From Verrucomicrobiales bacterium (GTDB lineage: Bacteria > Verrucomicrobiota > Verrucomicrobiia > Verrucomicrobiales > DEV007), in the NCBI GenBank assembly GCA_029213195.1, contig JARGNI010000024.1:1-64000 (forward strand): 64,000 bases of DNA, in the 5' to 3' direction. The stretch's first letter is position 1; every line of letters begins with the position of its first letter. Shown piece after piece: positions 7,364-16,435 of the stretch. Under the pieces are notes generated by a model that ran no database searches, had not been told where the DNA came from, and saw only the letters and a program-made list of their open reading frames with translations. The position numbers and the translations under genes are program-made.

Positions 7364-9028
7364 CTATTCACTGGCGTTCAGTGGAATCACAATCGAGCGA
7401 AGCTTTTCTGACAACTTCGCCACGACCTCCGCATTCTCAGCCGCGATATTCTTCGTTTCGGTAGGATCGGTTTCGTGATCGAAGAGTTCGACGAAAACGG
7501 GGTCGGCGTCGAGATCGCGACTGTCGAGCCAGGTGACGAAGCGAAAGCGATCGGTGCGGAGGCTGTAGCCCATGAGGTGACTCTCGAAGAGCTCCCTATC
7601 CCAAAGATCGCCCTGCTGCTTGATGATGCGCTCCTCGACTTGCTCGATGAGGGGGCCAAAGAAGGTTTCTCTCATCTCGGGAGAGAGCGGATTCGCAGCC
7701 CACTCGCGAAGAGCGGGACTTGGGAACTGGCTCAGGGCAAAGTCCTTGATCTCCAGGTCAGGGTCATCGAGAAGCGCGGCAAAGCTCTTTCCGGCAAGAT
7801 GATCCGGCTCGGGCAGCCCGGCGAGTTCGCAGAGCGTCGGGTAGATGTCGACGAGCTCGACAAGGGCATTGGTCCCCTTCCCTTTCGCCTTCATGTCAGG
7901 GGTCGAAAGGATGAGAGGCACGCGGGTCGAGATCTCGTAGTTGGTCGCCTTTCCCCAGATCCCCATCTCTCCAAGATGCCATCCATGATCCCCCCAGACG
8001 ATGATGATGGTGTTGTCGCGAACGCCTGCCTCATCGAGTGCTTTCAGCATGTGGCCGACCTGGGCGTCGACATAGCTGACACTGGCGTAGTAGGCGTGAA
8101 GAAGGGTGCGAGAGAGATCTTCGCCCATGGGTCCGAACTTCGGAATGTTGGCGCGGACTCGCAATTCGAAGGACGGATGCAGACCGATCATGGCTCCGCC
8201 CTCGGGACCGACGGCCTGGGACGCGAGCTCGATCTCGTCGCGGTCGTAGAGATCCCAGTATTTCTTGGGAGCACACCAGTTGAGATGCGGCAGCTTGAAT
8301 CCGAGCGCGAGAAAGAACGGTTTCTCGTCCTCTTTCACCATCTCCTTGAGGGTCGCGATCGCGACCTGGGTATTCCACCCATCGATGTAGGCATGGTCGG
8401 GAACATCAGCACTCTCGTAGGCCGGTCCACTGGCAAGCCCTCGCTTCGAAGCTTCGCCATATTTCTCGAACATCTCCTTCCGCTGTTGCATGTGCAGTTC
8501 GTGATTCTCGGGGAGAGCGAATGTGTAGTTGGGTTTCTTGAAAGGCGTCTGCTTGATCGCCCGCCCCCGACTCCACGACTGGGGATCATCGTTGGGACGA
8601 TGGAAGATCTTTCCACTCGAGACGGTCTCGTATCCATGCGCCATGAAGTGCATGGGGATGGTGATCGCATCGGGATTCAAGTCTCGAAACTGAACGTAAT
8701 TGTGCGTGATCCCGGTCTCATCGGGTCTCATCCCGGAAAGAAGGCTGGCCCGCGAAGGAGAACAGATCGCCTGCTGACAATAGGCCCGCTCGAAGCGGAG
8801 TCCCTCGGCGGCGAGACCATCAAGGTTCGGGGACTTCACCGTCGGGGAGCCATAGCAGCCCAGCTCGGGACGGAGATCGTCGATCGCGATGAAAAGCACA
8901 TTCCGCTTATCGGCCGCTGATACTGCAGTGAGGGCGAGAACGACGAAGGAAATAGCGAAAGTAAGCTTTGCAATAACCTCACGCAGAGGCGCAAAGTCGC
9001 AGAGGCTCGGATAATTGTTTTTTTTCAT
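7364..9028 (-). CDS. Secreted sulfatase, iduronate-2-sulfatase-like
   Basis: 554 residues from the ATG at 9028. The strand NVLFIAIDDLRPELGCYG and the motif CSPSR (residues 89-93, in AICSPSRASLLSG) fit the iduronate-2-sulfatase/choline-sulfatase-like group. Further marks are TVSSGKIFHR, GFKLPHLNW, VWGDHGWHLGE and TRVPLIL. The cysteine becomes formylglycine in active sulfatases. The signal segment is long: MKKNNYPSLCDFAPLREVIA precedes a hydrophobic core ending in VSAA near residue 39. The first 20 residues are encoded by a copy of the CTCTGCG-type repeat (8977-9005), so this part was probably added by insertion and the original start may have been elsewhere. The GxxExxY gene ends 25 bases upstream. 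Confidence 0.9.
   Translation of the reverse strand: MKKNNYPSLCDFAPLREVIAKLTFAISFVVLALTAVSAADKRNVLFIAIDDLRPELGCYGSPTVKSPNLDGLAAEGLRFERAYCQQAICSPSRASLLSGMRPDETGITHNYVQFRDLNPDAITIPMHFMAHGYETVSSGKIFHRPNDDPQSWSRGRAIKQTPFKKPNYTFALPENHELHMQQRKEMFEKYGEASKRGLASGPAYESADVPDHAYIDGWNTQVAIATLKEMVKEDEKPFFLALGFKLPHLNWCAPKKYWDLYDRDEIELASQAVGPEGGAMIGLHPSFELRVRANIPKFGPMGEDLSRTLLHAYYASVSYVDAQVGHMLKALDEAGVRDNTIIIVWGDHGWHLGEMGIWGKATNYEISTRVPLILSTPDMKAKGKGTNALVELVDIYPTLCELAGLPEPDHLAGKSFAALLDDPDLEIKDFALSQFPSPALREWAANPLSPEMRETFFGPLIEQVEERIIKQQGDLWDRELFESHLMGYSLRTDRFRFVTWLDSRDLDADPVFVELFDHETDPTETKNIAAENAEVVAKLSEKLRSIVIPLNASE
8977..9005. repeat. CTCTGCG-type short repeat inside the sulfatase 5' end
   Basis: CCTCACGCAGAGGCGCAAAG, then TCGCAGAGG, is the same repeat as at 9456-9476 and 7325-7361. 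It lies inside the reading frame of the sulfatase that starts at 9028 and is translated as part of SLCDFAPLREV. Confidence 0.7.
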
Positions 9029-9053
9029 TTTCTTTCTGTTCTCGTGCGGGGCT

Positions 9054-9449
9054 TTACTCTTCCGGGAGTTGGTTGGCGATTCGGTGGATTCCGTCCTTGA
9101 GGAGCGGGGCACCAAAATTGATGAGGAGACCGAGTTGGATCTTGGAGAGTTTCAAATAAGTGAGGACCTGTTTCTTGTGGACGGATTGAAGCGTTTCGAG
9201 GGACTTCAGCTCAACAAGGATATTGTCATTCACGATCAAATCTGCTCGGAAGCTTTCGTCGATCACATTCCCATCCCACTCCACCGGAATCGGCACCCCG
9301 GTTGCGACTGACAAACCAGCCTTGCGCAACTCATATACGAGAATTCGCTGATACAATGATTCAAGGAGCCCGGGCCCTAACGCCTGATGGATCTTGATCG
9401 CCCGATCCACAATTACACCAGAGAGATCATTAATCTTTAGATCCTTCAT
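9054..9449 (-). CDS. GxxExxY family protein (PD-(D/E)XK nuclease fold)
   Basis: 131 residues from the ATG at 9449. The naming motif is present as GLLESLY (27-33, in IHQALGPGLLESLYQ). A nuclease-type core follows: FRADLIVNDNILVELKSLE has Asp70, then Glu80 and Lys82, the D...ExK pattern. VLTYLKLSKIQLGLLINFG ends the domain. The family is small, widespread and of unknown function; a nuclease is likely from the fold. The upstream frame is open but encodes only repeat DNA, so the ATG before DLKINDLSG was chosen. No ribosome site is clear. It interrupts cluster 1 between PSD1 and a sulfatase and has CTCTGCG-type repeats on both sides, which looks like an insertion. Confidence 0.88.
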   Translation of the reverse strand: MKDLKINDLSGVIVDRAIKIHQALGPGLLESLYQRILVYELRKAGLSVATGVPIPVEWDGNVIDESFRADLIVNDNILVELKSLETLQSVHKKQVLTYLKLSKIQLGLLINFGAPLLKDGIHRIANQLPEE

Positions 9450-9455
9450 AAGTCG

Positions 9456-9504
9456 GGTCTCTGCGCCTTTGCGTGGCTCGGGCCACACCGCTCTGCGTGA
9501 GTTA
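9456..9504. repeat. CTCTGCG-type short repeat upstream of GxxExxY
   Basis: CTCTGCGCCTTTGCGTGG, a short spacer and CTCTGCGTGAGTTA run right up to the end of the PSD1 gene (stop at 9514). Together with the copy at 8977-9005 it encloses the GxxExxY gene. Confidence 0.65.
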
Positions 9505-9513
9505 CTTTCACGA

Positions 9514-12255
9514 TCACGGCAGGAAGGCAAATTCGTTGGAGTTGATCAGGCTGCGGGTCACGATGTGAAGCCCTTCGCTCTTTGCCACTTCGACGCAGGC
9601 CGCCAGTTCGTCTTCGCTGGGCTGCCTTGTCAGGGTCAGTTCGAAGGCACGCTTCACGGCGGCTTCGATCCCTTCGCCGGACTCTTCTTTGGCGCGGTCG
9701 GCGATAAACTGGGACTGCTCGACGACGAAGTCGCTGTTGAGAAGATTCAGCGCCTGCAATGGAGTCGTCGAAACGGGGCGCTTCGCCCTGACCTGGCCAC
9801 AATCCGGGAAGTCGAATGCGGTGAACATCTGGTCGTCGACGCGACGCATCCGCTCCTGGTAGATCATGCGACGCCAGGTTTCGGGCCCATGGTTGTCGAC
9901 CACTTGCCATTGCGAGTAGGTTTTCTTCACGTTGTGAATCCGGAAGCTGCGCCCTCCCAGCGTCGGGTCGAGCTTTCCGGAGGCCTGGAGGATGCCGTCC
10001 CGAATGACCTCGGCCTCGACGCGCATCGGCGGGTAGCGCCAGAGAAGAAGAGACGCGCCATCCACTTCCATGCCCTGGTCGGTTGGAGAACTGGAACGGC
10101 GGAAAACATCGGAAAGGACGATCTGGCGAATCATCGTTTTCATCGACCACTCCCGATCGACAAACTCGGCGGCAAGCCAATCGAGAAGTTCGGGATGGCT
10201 GGGATAGGCCCCGGCATGACCAAAGTCGCTCGCGGTCGGGACGATGCCAGTGCCGAAGAGATGGTGCCAGATGCGATTCATCATGACCCGGGCAGTGAGC
10301 GGATGGTCGTCGCGGGTGAGCCACTCGGCATAGGCGAGCCGACGCTCGGAATCCAGTGACGACGAATCGACTCCGAGATCCCCCTCCATAATGCTGAATC
10401 CGGCGGGAACGACTTCGTCGCGGGGATTCTCGGGGCTACCTCGGTGAAGGACTCGGGTGACCTCGGGCTTCTTCGTGAAGCTCCCGACAAAACTGACCTG
10501 TGGCCCCTCTTCCTCGAGGACGGCGATGTGCTGATGAAGCCGCTCGTGGGCTCTCTTCAGCTCTGGATTTTTCGCGAGAAGCTGCTTCGCCCATCCGCTG
10601 TTCCCCACCTGCTTCCAGGTGCCATCAGGCTGGAGCGCAGAGATCTTGTAACCGGGAGCGTTGTAGTTCCCCTTCCGCTCAAGATAGTCGGTCTCGAAGT
10701 AGTATTCGCGGTTGCTGCTGAAGCGGAAGCGATTGACCTCCTGCTCGCCGGAAAAGTGTACTTCGACCCAGGGGCGCGCGTCCCCTTCCTTGGGAGCAGC
10801 AGCCCGCCACGCCATCGTTCCGAAGACGCCGTCGTTGGCCTTGTGGACCTCGGATCCGGGCTTCGTCATGGCTTCATCTGCAATCAACTTGGTTCCGTTT
10901 TTCGCGAGGGCGAGATTCTCCGAATAAGCCTCCGGGCCGTAGACCTGGAGTTCATCGATCCCTACATTGCGAGAAGCGAACTCGATCCGAAGCACCCTGG
11001 TCTTGGTCGAGGGAAACTGGAACTCAACAAACCCGCCCCAGTCTTCCTGCCATTGGCGAACGCCTTCGCGGAGCTTCTTCCTTTCCTTGAACATCTCGCT
11101 ACGAATCTCCTTGGCGCGCTGCTGGCGGGGGTGATCTTCGGAGAACTCCGGGTAACGCCCTCCGAACTCGACCCCCTGGAAAACGGCGGTCATGGCGTAG
11201 TAATTCTGGATCGAAATGGGATCGAACTTGTGGTTGTGACAACGTGCGCAGTTCACGGTCATCCCGAGCATGGAGGCTCCGATCGTCTGCATGACCTCGT
11301 CGACCCGATCCGCCCGCGCTTGGCGAATCGCGGAAGGCTCCCGACCGACGGTGGCCGCAGGAACATGTGGGCCCGCAACGAGAAACCCGGTCGCCTCCCC
11401 CACTCCATACTGATCTCCGGCGAGCTGCTCGCGGACAAACTGGTCGTAGGGCAGGTCCTGGTTGAAGGCACGAATCACGTAGTCGCGATAGACCCAGGCG
11501 TTCTTTCGATAGAGGTTCGCCTCGGAGCCATTGGTCTCCGCCCAGCGGATCACATCGAGCCAGTGCTGGGCCCAGCGCTCTCCAAAGTGGGTCGAGGCGA
11601 GCAACTCATCGACGAGGGCAGAGTAGGCTGCCGAGGAATCTTTCTCGTAGTCTGCGAGAAACGACTCGACCCTCTCAGGTGTGGGAGGCAACCCTGTTAG
11701 AACGATGGAAGCCCGCTTGATGAGCGTGTGAGGATCGGCTGCCCCGTTGGCTTCGAGGCCTGACTTCTCGAGGTCGGCGAGCAGAAAAGCGTCGATGGGA
11801 TTCTCCGCCCCCTCGGGAACCTCGGGGCGCACCACCGGATGAAAAGACCAGAAGTCGGTTCCTTCGTCGACGACGGCATCCATTTGACCCGGCCAGTCCG
11901 CACCAGCGTTGACCCACTGCTTGAGCAGCTCGATGTCTTCGTCCGAGAGCTTGTCTCCTTTCGGAGGCATCGCCATTTCTTCATCGAGATGGGTGACCAC
12001 CTCCATGAGATAACTCTTCTCCCAGTCGCCAGGAATGAGAGCCGGGAAACCGGTGTCGCCCCCCTTGATCATGATGGCGCGCTGGTCGACACGGAAGCCG
12101 GATTTGTCTTTGTCAGGGCCGTGACAGTCGAGGCAGTTGGCTTCGAGGATGGGACGAATGTCCTGCTCGTAGTCGACCGCGGCAAGCTTGTGCAGGGGTA
12201 ATGAGGCACAGAGAGCGAAAAGGAGGAAGGGGATGACTCGGGGATGGTTCATCAT
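9514..12255 (-). CDS. PSD1 protein: cytochrome-like domain plus DUF1549 and DUF1553 (cluster 1)
   Basis: 913 residues with a signal peptide (1-26, ending KLAA). The first domain has CLDCH at residues 41-45, a c-type haem site, in the planctomycete cytochrome domain (IRPILEANCLDCHGPD, AMPPKGDKLSDEDIELLKQW). DUF1549 follows (LTGLPPTPERVESFL, HFGERWAQHWLDVIRWAET). A second cysteine pair lies in NCARCHNHKFDPIS. The middle holds a discoidin-like insert (about 410-530). DUF1553 closes the chain (HPLTARVMMNRIWHHLFGTG, FGHAGAYPSHPELLDWLAAEF, RPVSTTPLQALNLLNSDFV). Such proteins are exported and go with DUF1501; electron transfer is inferred from the haem sites. The gene is 48 bases after a sulfatase gene. 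The ATG at 12252 is also possible. Confidence 0.92.
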   Translation of the reverse strand: MMNHPRVIPFLLFALCASLPLHKLAAVDYEQDIRPILEANCLDCHGPDKDKSGFRVDQRAIMIKGGDTGFPALIPGDWEKSYLMEVVTHLDEEMAMPPKGDKLSDEDIELLKQWVNAGADWPGQMDAVVDEGTDFWSFHPVVRPEVPEGAENPIDAFLLADLEKSGLEANGAADPHTLIKRASIVLTGLPPTPERVESFLADYEKDSSAAYSALVDELLASTHFGERWAQHWLDVIRWAETNGSEANLYRKNAWVYRDYVIRAFNQDLPYDQFVREQLAGDQYGVGEATGFLVAGPHVPAATVGREPSAIRQARADRVDEVMQTIGASMLGMTVNCARCHNHKFDPISIQNYYAMTAVFQGVEFGGRYPEFSEDHPRQQRAKEIRSEMFKERKKLREGVRQWQEDWGGFVEFQFPSTKTRVLRIEFASRNVGIDELQVYGPEAYSENLALAKNGTKLIADEAMTKPGSEVHKANDGVFGTMAWRAAAPKEGDARPWVEVHFSGEQEVNRFRFSSNREYYFETDYLERKGNYNAPGYKISALQPDGTWKQVGNSGWAKQLLAKNPELKRAHERLHQHIAVLEEEGPQVSFVGSFTKKPEVTRVLHRGSPENPRDEVVPAGFSIMEGDLGVDSSSLDSERRLAYAEWLTRDDHPLTARVMMNRIWHHLFGTGIVPTASDFGHAGAYPSHPELLDWLAAEFVDREWSMKTMIRQIVLSDVFRRSSSPTDQGMEVDGASLLLWRYPPMRVEAEVIRDGILQASGKLDPTLGGRSFRIHNVKKTYSQWQVVDNHGPETWRRMIYQERMRRVDDQMFTAFDFPDCGQVRAKRPVSTTPLQALNLLNSDFVVEQSQFIADRAKEESGEGIEAAVKRAFELTLTRQPSEDELAACVEVAKSEGLHIVTRSLINSNEFAFLP

Positions 12256-12303
12256 GATAACACTGTCGGAGGGAGGAAATTCTAACGGATGTTTCGGAAA
12301 AAA

Positions 12304-13812
12304 TCAGCGAAGCCCGAAAGTTTTCGGGTATTTCGGCATCTCGTTCTCTTCCCAGCTTTTTGCACCAGCCTCGGTATCGTGCCATTGCGGCTCTTCGAGG
12401 GTCCGGCTCCACTCGAGCCCATCGGCCACGAGCGACTCGATCATCGCGGGGTGTTCCCTTGCGAGATCGCGGGTTTCGCCGGGATCGCCAGCCACATCAT
12501 AGATTTTCCAGCGACTAAACTGCTTCCGATAAGCCTTGAGATTGCCTCGTCGAATCGCGACTTCGTTGCCTCCGCCATGATGCCGAAGCCAGAACATGGT
12601 CTCATCGGAACGAGGGTTTCTGCCCTCGAGGAACGCTGGCCAGACGTTTCTTCCATCGAGTTGCTTGTCTTCGGGAATCTTCGCTTCAGCAAGCGCCGCG
12701 AAGGTCGGGTAGAAGTCGAGAGCGAGGAAAGGGTGATCGTAGACCTGACCCGATGGAACGACCCCGGGCCAATACGCAAACATCGGGACACGAATCCCAC
12801 CCTCGCAGGTCGAACCCTTGTCATCCTTCAGCGGGGCATTGTTTCCGGCCTGGAGAATCTTTCCTCCATTGTCGCTGAGAAAAACGATCAAGGTATTCTC
12901 GGAGATGGAGTCGCCTTCGTTCCCATCCCGATTCGGATCTTCGAGGACCTCTCGGAGTTTCTTCATCCCGCGGTCAACGGAGTAGACCATCGCGACGTAA
13001 TTTTGCCGCTTCTCGTAATCTCGATAGTCGACCCCGTTCCGTGGATTTTCCGGCTCGTGGATGGGATAGAGAAACTGAAGATCCTCCGTTTTTCCCTGCA
13101 GCGGAGAATGCGGAGCGTTGTAGGAGAGAAATACGAAGAAGGGCTCCGACTCTTTCGCGGTCGCAGTCCTCGCAATAAAGTCGACCGCTTCATCGGTAAG
13201 CATGTCAGTCAGATAGGCTCCCTCGGGTGAGAGAATGTCTTCGCCATTTCGCTCAAGGAAATACTGGTAGTCGTTGATCTTCGGCTCGACCTTGTCGGTC
13301 ACCGACGGAAAATACTGGTGCCCTCCCCCAAGGAAGCCAAAGAAGTGATCGAATCCGCGGACGTTGGGATGGAAGGGCTCCGAATGACCAAGATGCCATT
13401 TTCCGATGCAAGCGGTCGCGTATCCGGAATCCTGCAGAACACGACTGAAGAGCATCTCGCTCACGGGGATACCTTTCGTGTTGTAGTCGCGGAGATTCTT
13501 CGCCTCGTCCGGGAGGTTTTTCTGACCGCCATAGGCGTGTGGCATACGCCCCGACATCAGCGCCATGCGGCTCGGCCCACAAAAGGGATGCGCCACGTAA
13601 GCCTGCTTGAAGATCGTTCCCTCCCCAGCAAGAGCGTCGATATTCGGTGTGAAGACATCGGTTTCGACCCCGAACAGTTTCGCATTGTACCCGACATCGG
13701 CGTAGCCGAGGTCATCGCAGAGAACAAGGACGATGTTGGGCCGAGATTTCTCAGCCCCGGTTGCAAAAGCGGACGAGACAAGAAGAAGGAGAATAGGCAA
13801 AAGAGGTTTCAT
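12304..13812 (-). CDS. Secreted sulfatase (cluster 1, first sulfatase)
   Basis: 502 residues from the ATG at 13812; a TTG nine bases upstream also opens the frame. Signal peptide 1-20. The metal site is RPNIVLVLCDDLGYADVGYN and the formylglycine motif is CGPSR (78-82, in HPFCGPSRMALMSGRMPH). ATACIGKWHLGH, VFLSDNGG and STCEGGIRVPMFAYWPG complete an arylsulfatase-type enzyme. It follows the FecR/LamG gene after 30 bases and precedes PSD1, so all four genes are probably one transcript driven by the ECF sigma factor. Substrate unknown; sulfated algal polysaccharide is the usual guess for such loci. Confidence 0.92.
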   Translation of the reverse strand: MKPLLPILLLLVSSAFATGAEKSRPNIVLVLCDDLGYADVGYNAKLFGVETDVFTPNIDALAGEGTIFKQAYVAHPFCGPSRMALMSGRMPHAYGGQKNLPDEAKNLRDYNTKGIPVSEMLFSRVLQDSGYATACIGKWHLGHSEPFHPNVRGFDHFFGFLGGGHQYFPSVTDKVEPKINDYQYFLERNGEDILSPEGAYLTDMLTDEAVDFIARTATAKESEPFFVFLSYNAPHSPLQGKTEDLQFLYPIHEPENPRNGVDYRDYEKRQNYVAMVYSVDRGMKKLREVLEDPNRDGNEGDSISENTLIVFLSDNGGKILQAGNNAPLKDDKGSTCEGGIRVPMFAYWPGVVPSGQVYDHPFLALDFYPTFAALAEAKIPEDKQLDGRNVWPAFLEGRNPRSDETMFWLRHHGGGNEVAIRRGNLKAYRKQFSRWKIYDVAGDPGETRDLAREHPAMIESLVADGLEWSRTLEEPQWHDTEAGAKSWEENEMPKYPKTFGLR

Positions 13813-13842
13813 ACCGCTCAATACTTCCGGATCAGAACAAAC

Positions 13843-15546
13843 CTAACGTCGTCCCGCCCTGCTCCGCTCGTGTAGAGCAGCGATTTCCGTTTCGTCGAGG
13901 GCGGCATCGAAGATGGCGATCTCGTCCATGCGCCCGTTCAGGTTCCGGATCGAAAACCACGGATCCTCGCGAAAGGGTTGTCCCCAGTTTCCGATCTCGG
14001 CATTGCCGATTCGCAACTGGTCGACGAAAAATCGGTCCTCGATCTCCTGGGTGGAGATCTGTTCTCCATTCACGTAGTGAGCAACCGCTCGATTCCCGGG
14101 GTCGAAGACGGATACGAGGAAAAGCCACTCACCGCTCTTGGAGATATCCCACATTGGAGGAGAAAAGTAGACTCGGTGAAATCCGGCGTCCTCCGGCGCA
14201 TTCGGATTCGGCCGGGTATCGTCGACCATGACCGAAAGCATCATCTTCCCATCGTCACGGATCTGCCAATGAGGCTCCCCGGTCTCGTAGCCATCCCCCA
14301 TGAAAAGGGCATTGTAGCGACGGTCTAGACTATCGATCCGGACCCAAGCGGCGAAGGTGAAGGCAGAAAATTCTCCCGGGATGTTGGCCCGGACCCGGGC
14401 TCCGGGGCGTCGAAATTCGAGGGCCGACTTCCATCCGGGCCAGCGACCCGCCACCGGCTCGGCGAGAATCTTCGCTCCATCGAGTTCCGTATTTCGGGGC
14501 AGTGAAAGATCGGTCACCGTTCCACCGGGCCTGTCGTCGAAAGTGTAGTAGGCAATGAGCCGTTCGTCCCCAGCCAGCTGATCCCGGTGCGATTCCCATC
14601 GCTGAAAATCCGCGGCGATCGCTTCGAGGGAACGCTCTGTGAAGCGACCCGTATCGGGAAAGTCGACCTGGCCGCTCTCGGTGACGACGGAGTCCTCATC
14701 GGCGGTGAGCACAAGAGCGTCATCCTTCTGAAGCAACTTCTCGTTCTCGGAGCGGTGACGCACGGCGATCTCCCCATCGATGACCTCGACATGCCCTTCG
14801 CCGTCCCGAACCACCAAGCCGAACTCGGTACCGAGATCGATGATCTCGGTCGAAGGGGCCTGGAGCTTGAAGCCACGAGCCGCGGGAGGGACTTTCATCC
14901 GGACCGATCCTTCCCGGCAGATGGCTTCCCAGGCGGACTTCAACTCGATCTCGGCAGGACCTTCGACAATCATGCTGGCGCCGGAGAAAAACTGGATCTC
15001 GGCAATTCCGGACTCGAGTTGGAAAACTTCGCTCCCGAGGAGAGCTCCCTCCCGCTTCCCGGAAATTCCCTCTGACCAGACCACATCGAAAAGCTGATCG
15101 ATCACGGCAAAACCTTCCGCCTGCGGTTCGCTTTCAGAGCCACCCGCCAGACCCGAATTCTCTCCCATTCCTCCCCCACCGAAATACATGACAAGGGATC
15201 CAAGAAGGAAGGCCACCGCGGCGGCCGCGGCGAGGAGCCCAATGGAGGGGAAACGAAGAACCTTGCCCCTGTCGGGCTCTTCCTCGACGGATCCCGAAGA
15301 ATCGCCGAGCTCCAGTCCCAACCAGGGAGTGACCGCCCCTTCGGAGTCGGGTTCGAACGAATGGCTTTCTTCCTGAAGGGTATCATCGAGAACGAGGTAG
15401 CGGCGCATCACGGCACGAAGCGGAGCGCTCTCCATCATTCGATCCTGGAGAGCTTCAAAGGCTTCGGGCTCGATCGTTCCATCGAGATAGGCGTCGAGCC
15501 AGTCCTGCTCCTGGTCGTATAGATCGGAAAAGTGGGGCGAAGACAT
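13843..15546 (-). CDS. FecR-like membrane protein with C-terminal LamG domain, putative anti-sigma partner
   Basis: 567 residues. The N-terminal 90 residues (LYDQEQDWLDAYLDGTIEPE...) resemble the short cytoplasmic region of anti-sigma factors. One membrane segment follows (about 98-118, alanine-rich). The outer part has a FecR-like domain (EFGLVVRDGEGHVEVIDGEI near 240) and ends in a LamG/concanavalin-like domain (about 330-560: LIAYYTFDDRPGG, FTFAAWVRIDS, MDEIAIFDAALDETEIAALHE), a likely carbohydrate sensor. Its ATG (15546) shares one base with the stop of the sigma factor gene, a sign of coupled translation. Together they would pass an outside signal to the sigma factor. The frame is open far upstream inside the sigma gene; the overlap start is the natural one. 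Confidence 0.88.
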   Translation of the reverse strand: MSSPHFSDLYDQEQDWLDAYLDGTIEPEAFEALQDRMMESAPLRAVMRRYLVLDDTLQEESHSFEPDSEGAVTPWLGLELGDSSGSVEEEPDRGKVLRFPSIGLLAAAAAVAFLLGSLVMYFGGGGMGENSGLAGGSESEPQAEGFAVIDQLFDVVWSEGISGKREGALLGSEVFQLESGIAEIQFFSGASMIVEGPAEIELKSAWEAICREGSVRMKVPPAARGFKLQAPSTEIIDLGTEFGLVVRDGEGHVEVIDGEIAVRHRSENEKLLQKDDALVLTADEDSVVTESGQVDFPDTGRFTERSLEAIAADFQRWESHRDQLAGDERLIAYYTFDDRPGGTVTDLSLPRNTELDGAKILAEPVAGRWPGWKSALEFRRPGARVRANIPGEFSAFTFAAWVRIDSLDRRYNALFMGDGYETGEPHWQIRDDGKMMLSVMVDDTRPNPNAPEDAGFHRVYFSPPMWDISKSGEWLFLVSVFDPGNRAVAHYVNGEQISTQEIEDRFFVDQLRIGNAEIGNWGQPFREDPWFSIRNLNGRMDEIAIFDAALDETEIAALHERSRAGRR

Positions 15547-16109
15547 CAGGCAGATTCTCCCGGTTGAAGTTTCGATTCCATGCAGTGCATGAGTTGTCGG
15601 CGGAGTCGCTTGAGTCGCATGTAGAAAGCCGCTGCAGAAGATCCTGCCTCGGCGGCCAACTCTTTGACCTTCACTCCCGGGGTGTAGGCCAGGGTGAGAA
15701 ACTGTCGCTGCTTTTCGGGCATGGCGAGGAGACAAGCTTCGAGCGCCTCGTGCTCGGAACGGCGGCTGTCCAGTTCCTCCGCGCCCTCTTCTGCCATGAG
15801 GTCGAGCACATCCTCGCGAAAGACGAGTCGATCCCGGGCCATCTTTCTCCGGTAGGCGAGCGCCTCGAAACGGGCAATGACACAGGCCCACTTCATGAAA
15901 TGCGTATCGGGATCGTATTGGTCGAATTTCCGCCAGATCACGATGGCAGTCTGTTGCAACACCTCGTCCGCATCATGCACGGTGGGCAGCAGCGACCGAA
16001 TAAAACGCCGAAGATCAGGTTCGTGATGAGCGAAGAGCGCGACAAAAGTCTCGTAGCGCTGATCTTCGTTCAGACGATCTTTGCCGGGTTGTTCGGAGGA
16101 AGGATTCAT
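15546..16109 (-). CDS. ECF sigma factor heading cluster 1
   Basis: 187 residues. Region 2 is ETFVALFAHHEPDLRRFIRS, DADEVLQQTAIVIWRKFDQY and HFMKWACVIARFEALAYRRK. Region 4 is ACLLAMPEKQRQFLTLAY, VKVKELAAEAGSSAAAFYMR and LKRLRRQL. This is the ECF type common at the head of sulfatase/PSD1/DUF1501 loci in planctomycetes and verrucomicrobia. It is the first gene of the minus-strand unit and overlaps the FecR-like gene by one base. A 9-bp inverted repeat (16341-16389) and hairpin repeats lie further upstream. Target promoters are not identified; the operon itself is the obvious candidate. Confidence 0.93.
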   Translation of the reverse strand: MNPSSEQPGKDRLNEDQRYETFVALFAHHEPDLRRFIRSLLPTVHDADEVLQQTAIVIWRKFDQYDPDTHFMKWACVIARFEALAYRRKMARDRLVFREDVLDLMAEEGAEELDSRRSEHEALEACLLAMPEKQRQFLTLAYTPGVKVKELAAEAGSSAAAFYMRLKRLRRQLMHCMESKLQPGESA

Positions 16110-16340
16110 GGGCTCTCTACCTGATGACTGCCGCTGCCTCGAAAAGTTAACGCCTCAACGGAAAATTCGGAAGGGGAAACGCGCAGTCCTGAATTTCAGT
16201 GCATTGAAGGTGTGGCTTGGTTCCTTGCACAGACAGGGAAGGATCCGCACAGATTGGCCCTTCGTCGCCGGCTCGTGCAACGCTCACGCCGCTCCGCATC
16301 GCCCTGTTTTCCCGAACGCATCAAGCTGTCGGTTCGGGAG

Positions 16341-16389
16341 CTTTGATTCTCTGATTCCTGGGTCACCCCAAAGAGGGTGTGAATCAAAG
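16341..16389. promoter_or_regulatory. Inverted repeat CTTTGATTC...GAATCAAAG
   Basis: A perfect 9-bp inverted repeat (16341-16349 and 16381-16389) encloses a smaller stem (CACCC with GGGTG). It lies about 230 bases before the sigma factor start and may be an operator, an attenuator hairpin or part of a repeat. The function is not known. Confidence 0.4.
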
Positions 16390-16435
16390 TGGAGGACAAA
16401 ACCAAACCACCAGAGGTCCCGTTGCCTCAAACGAG

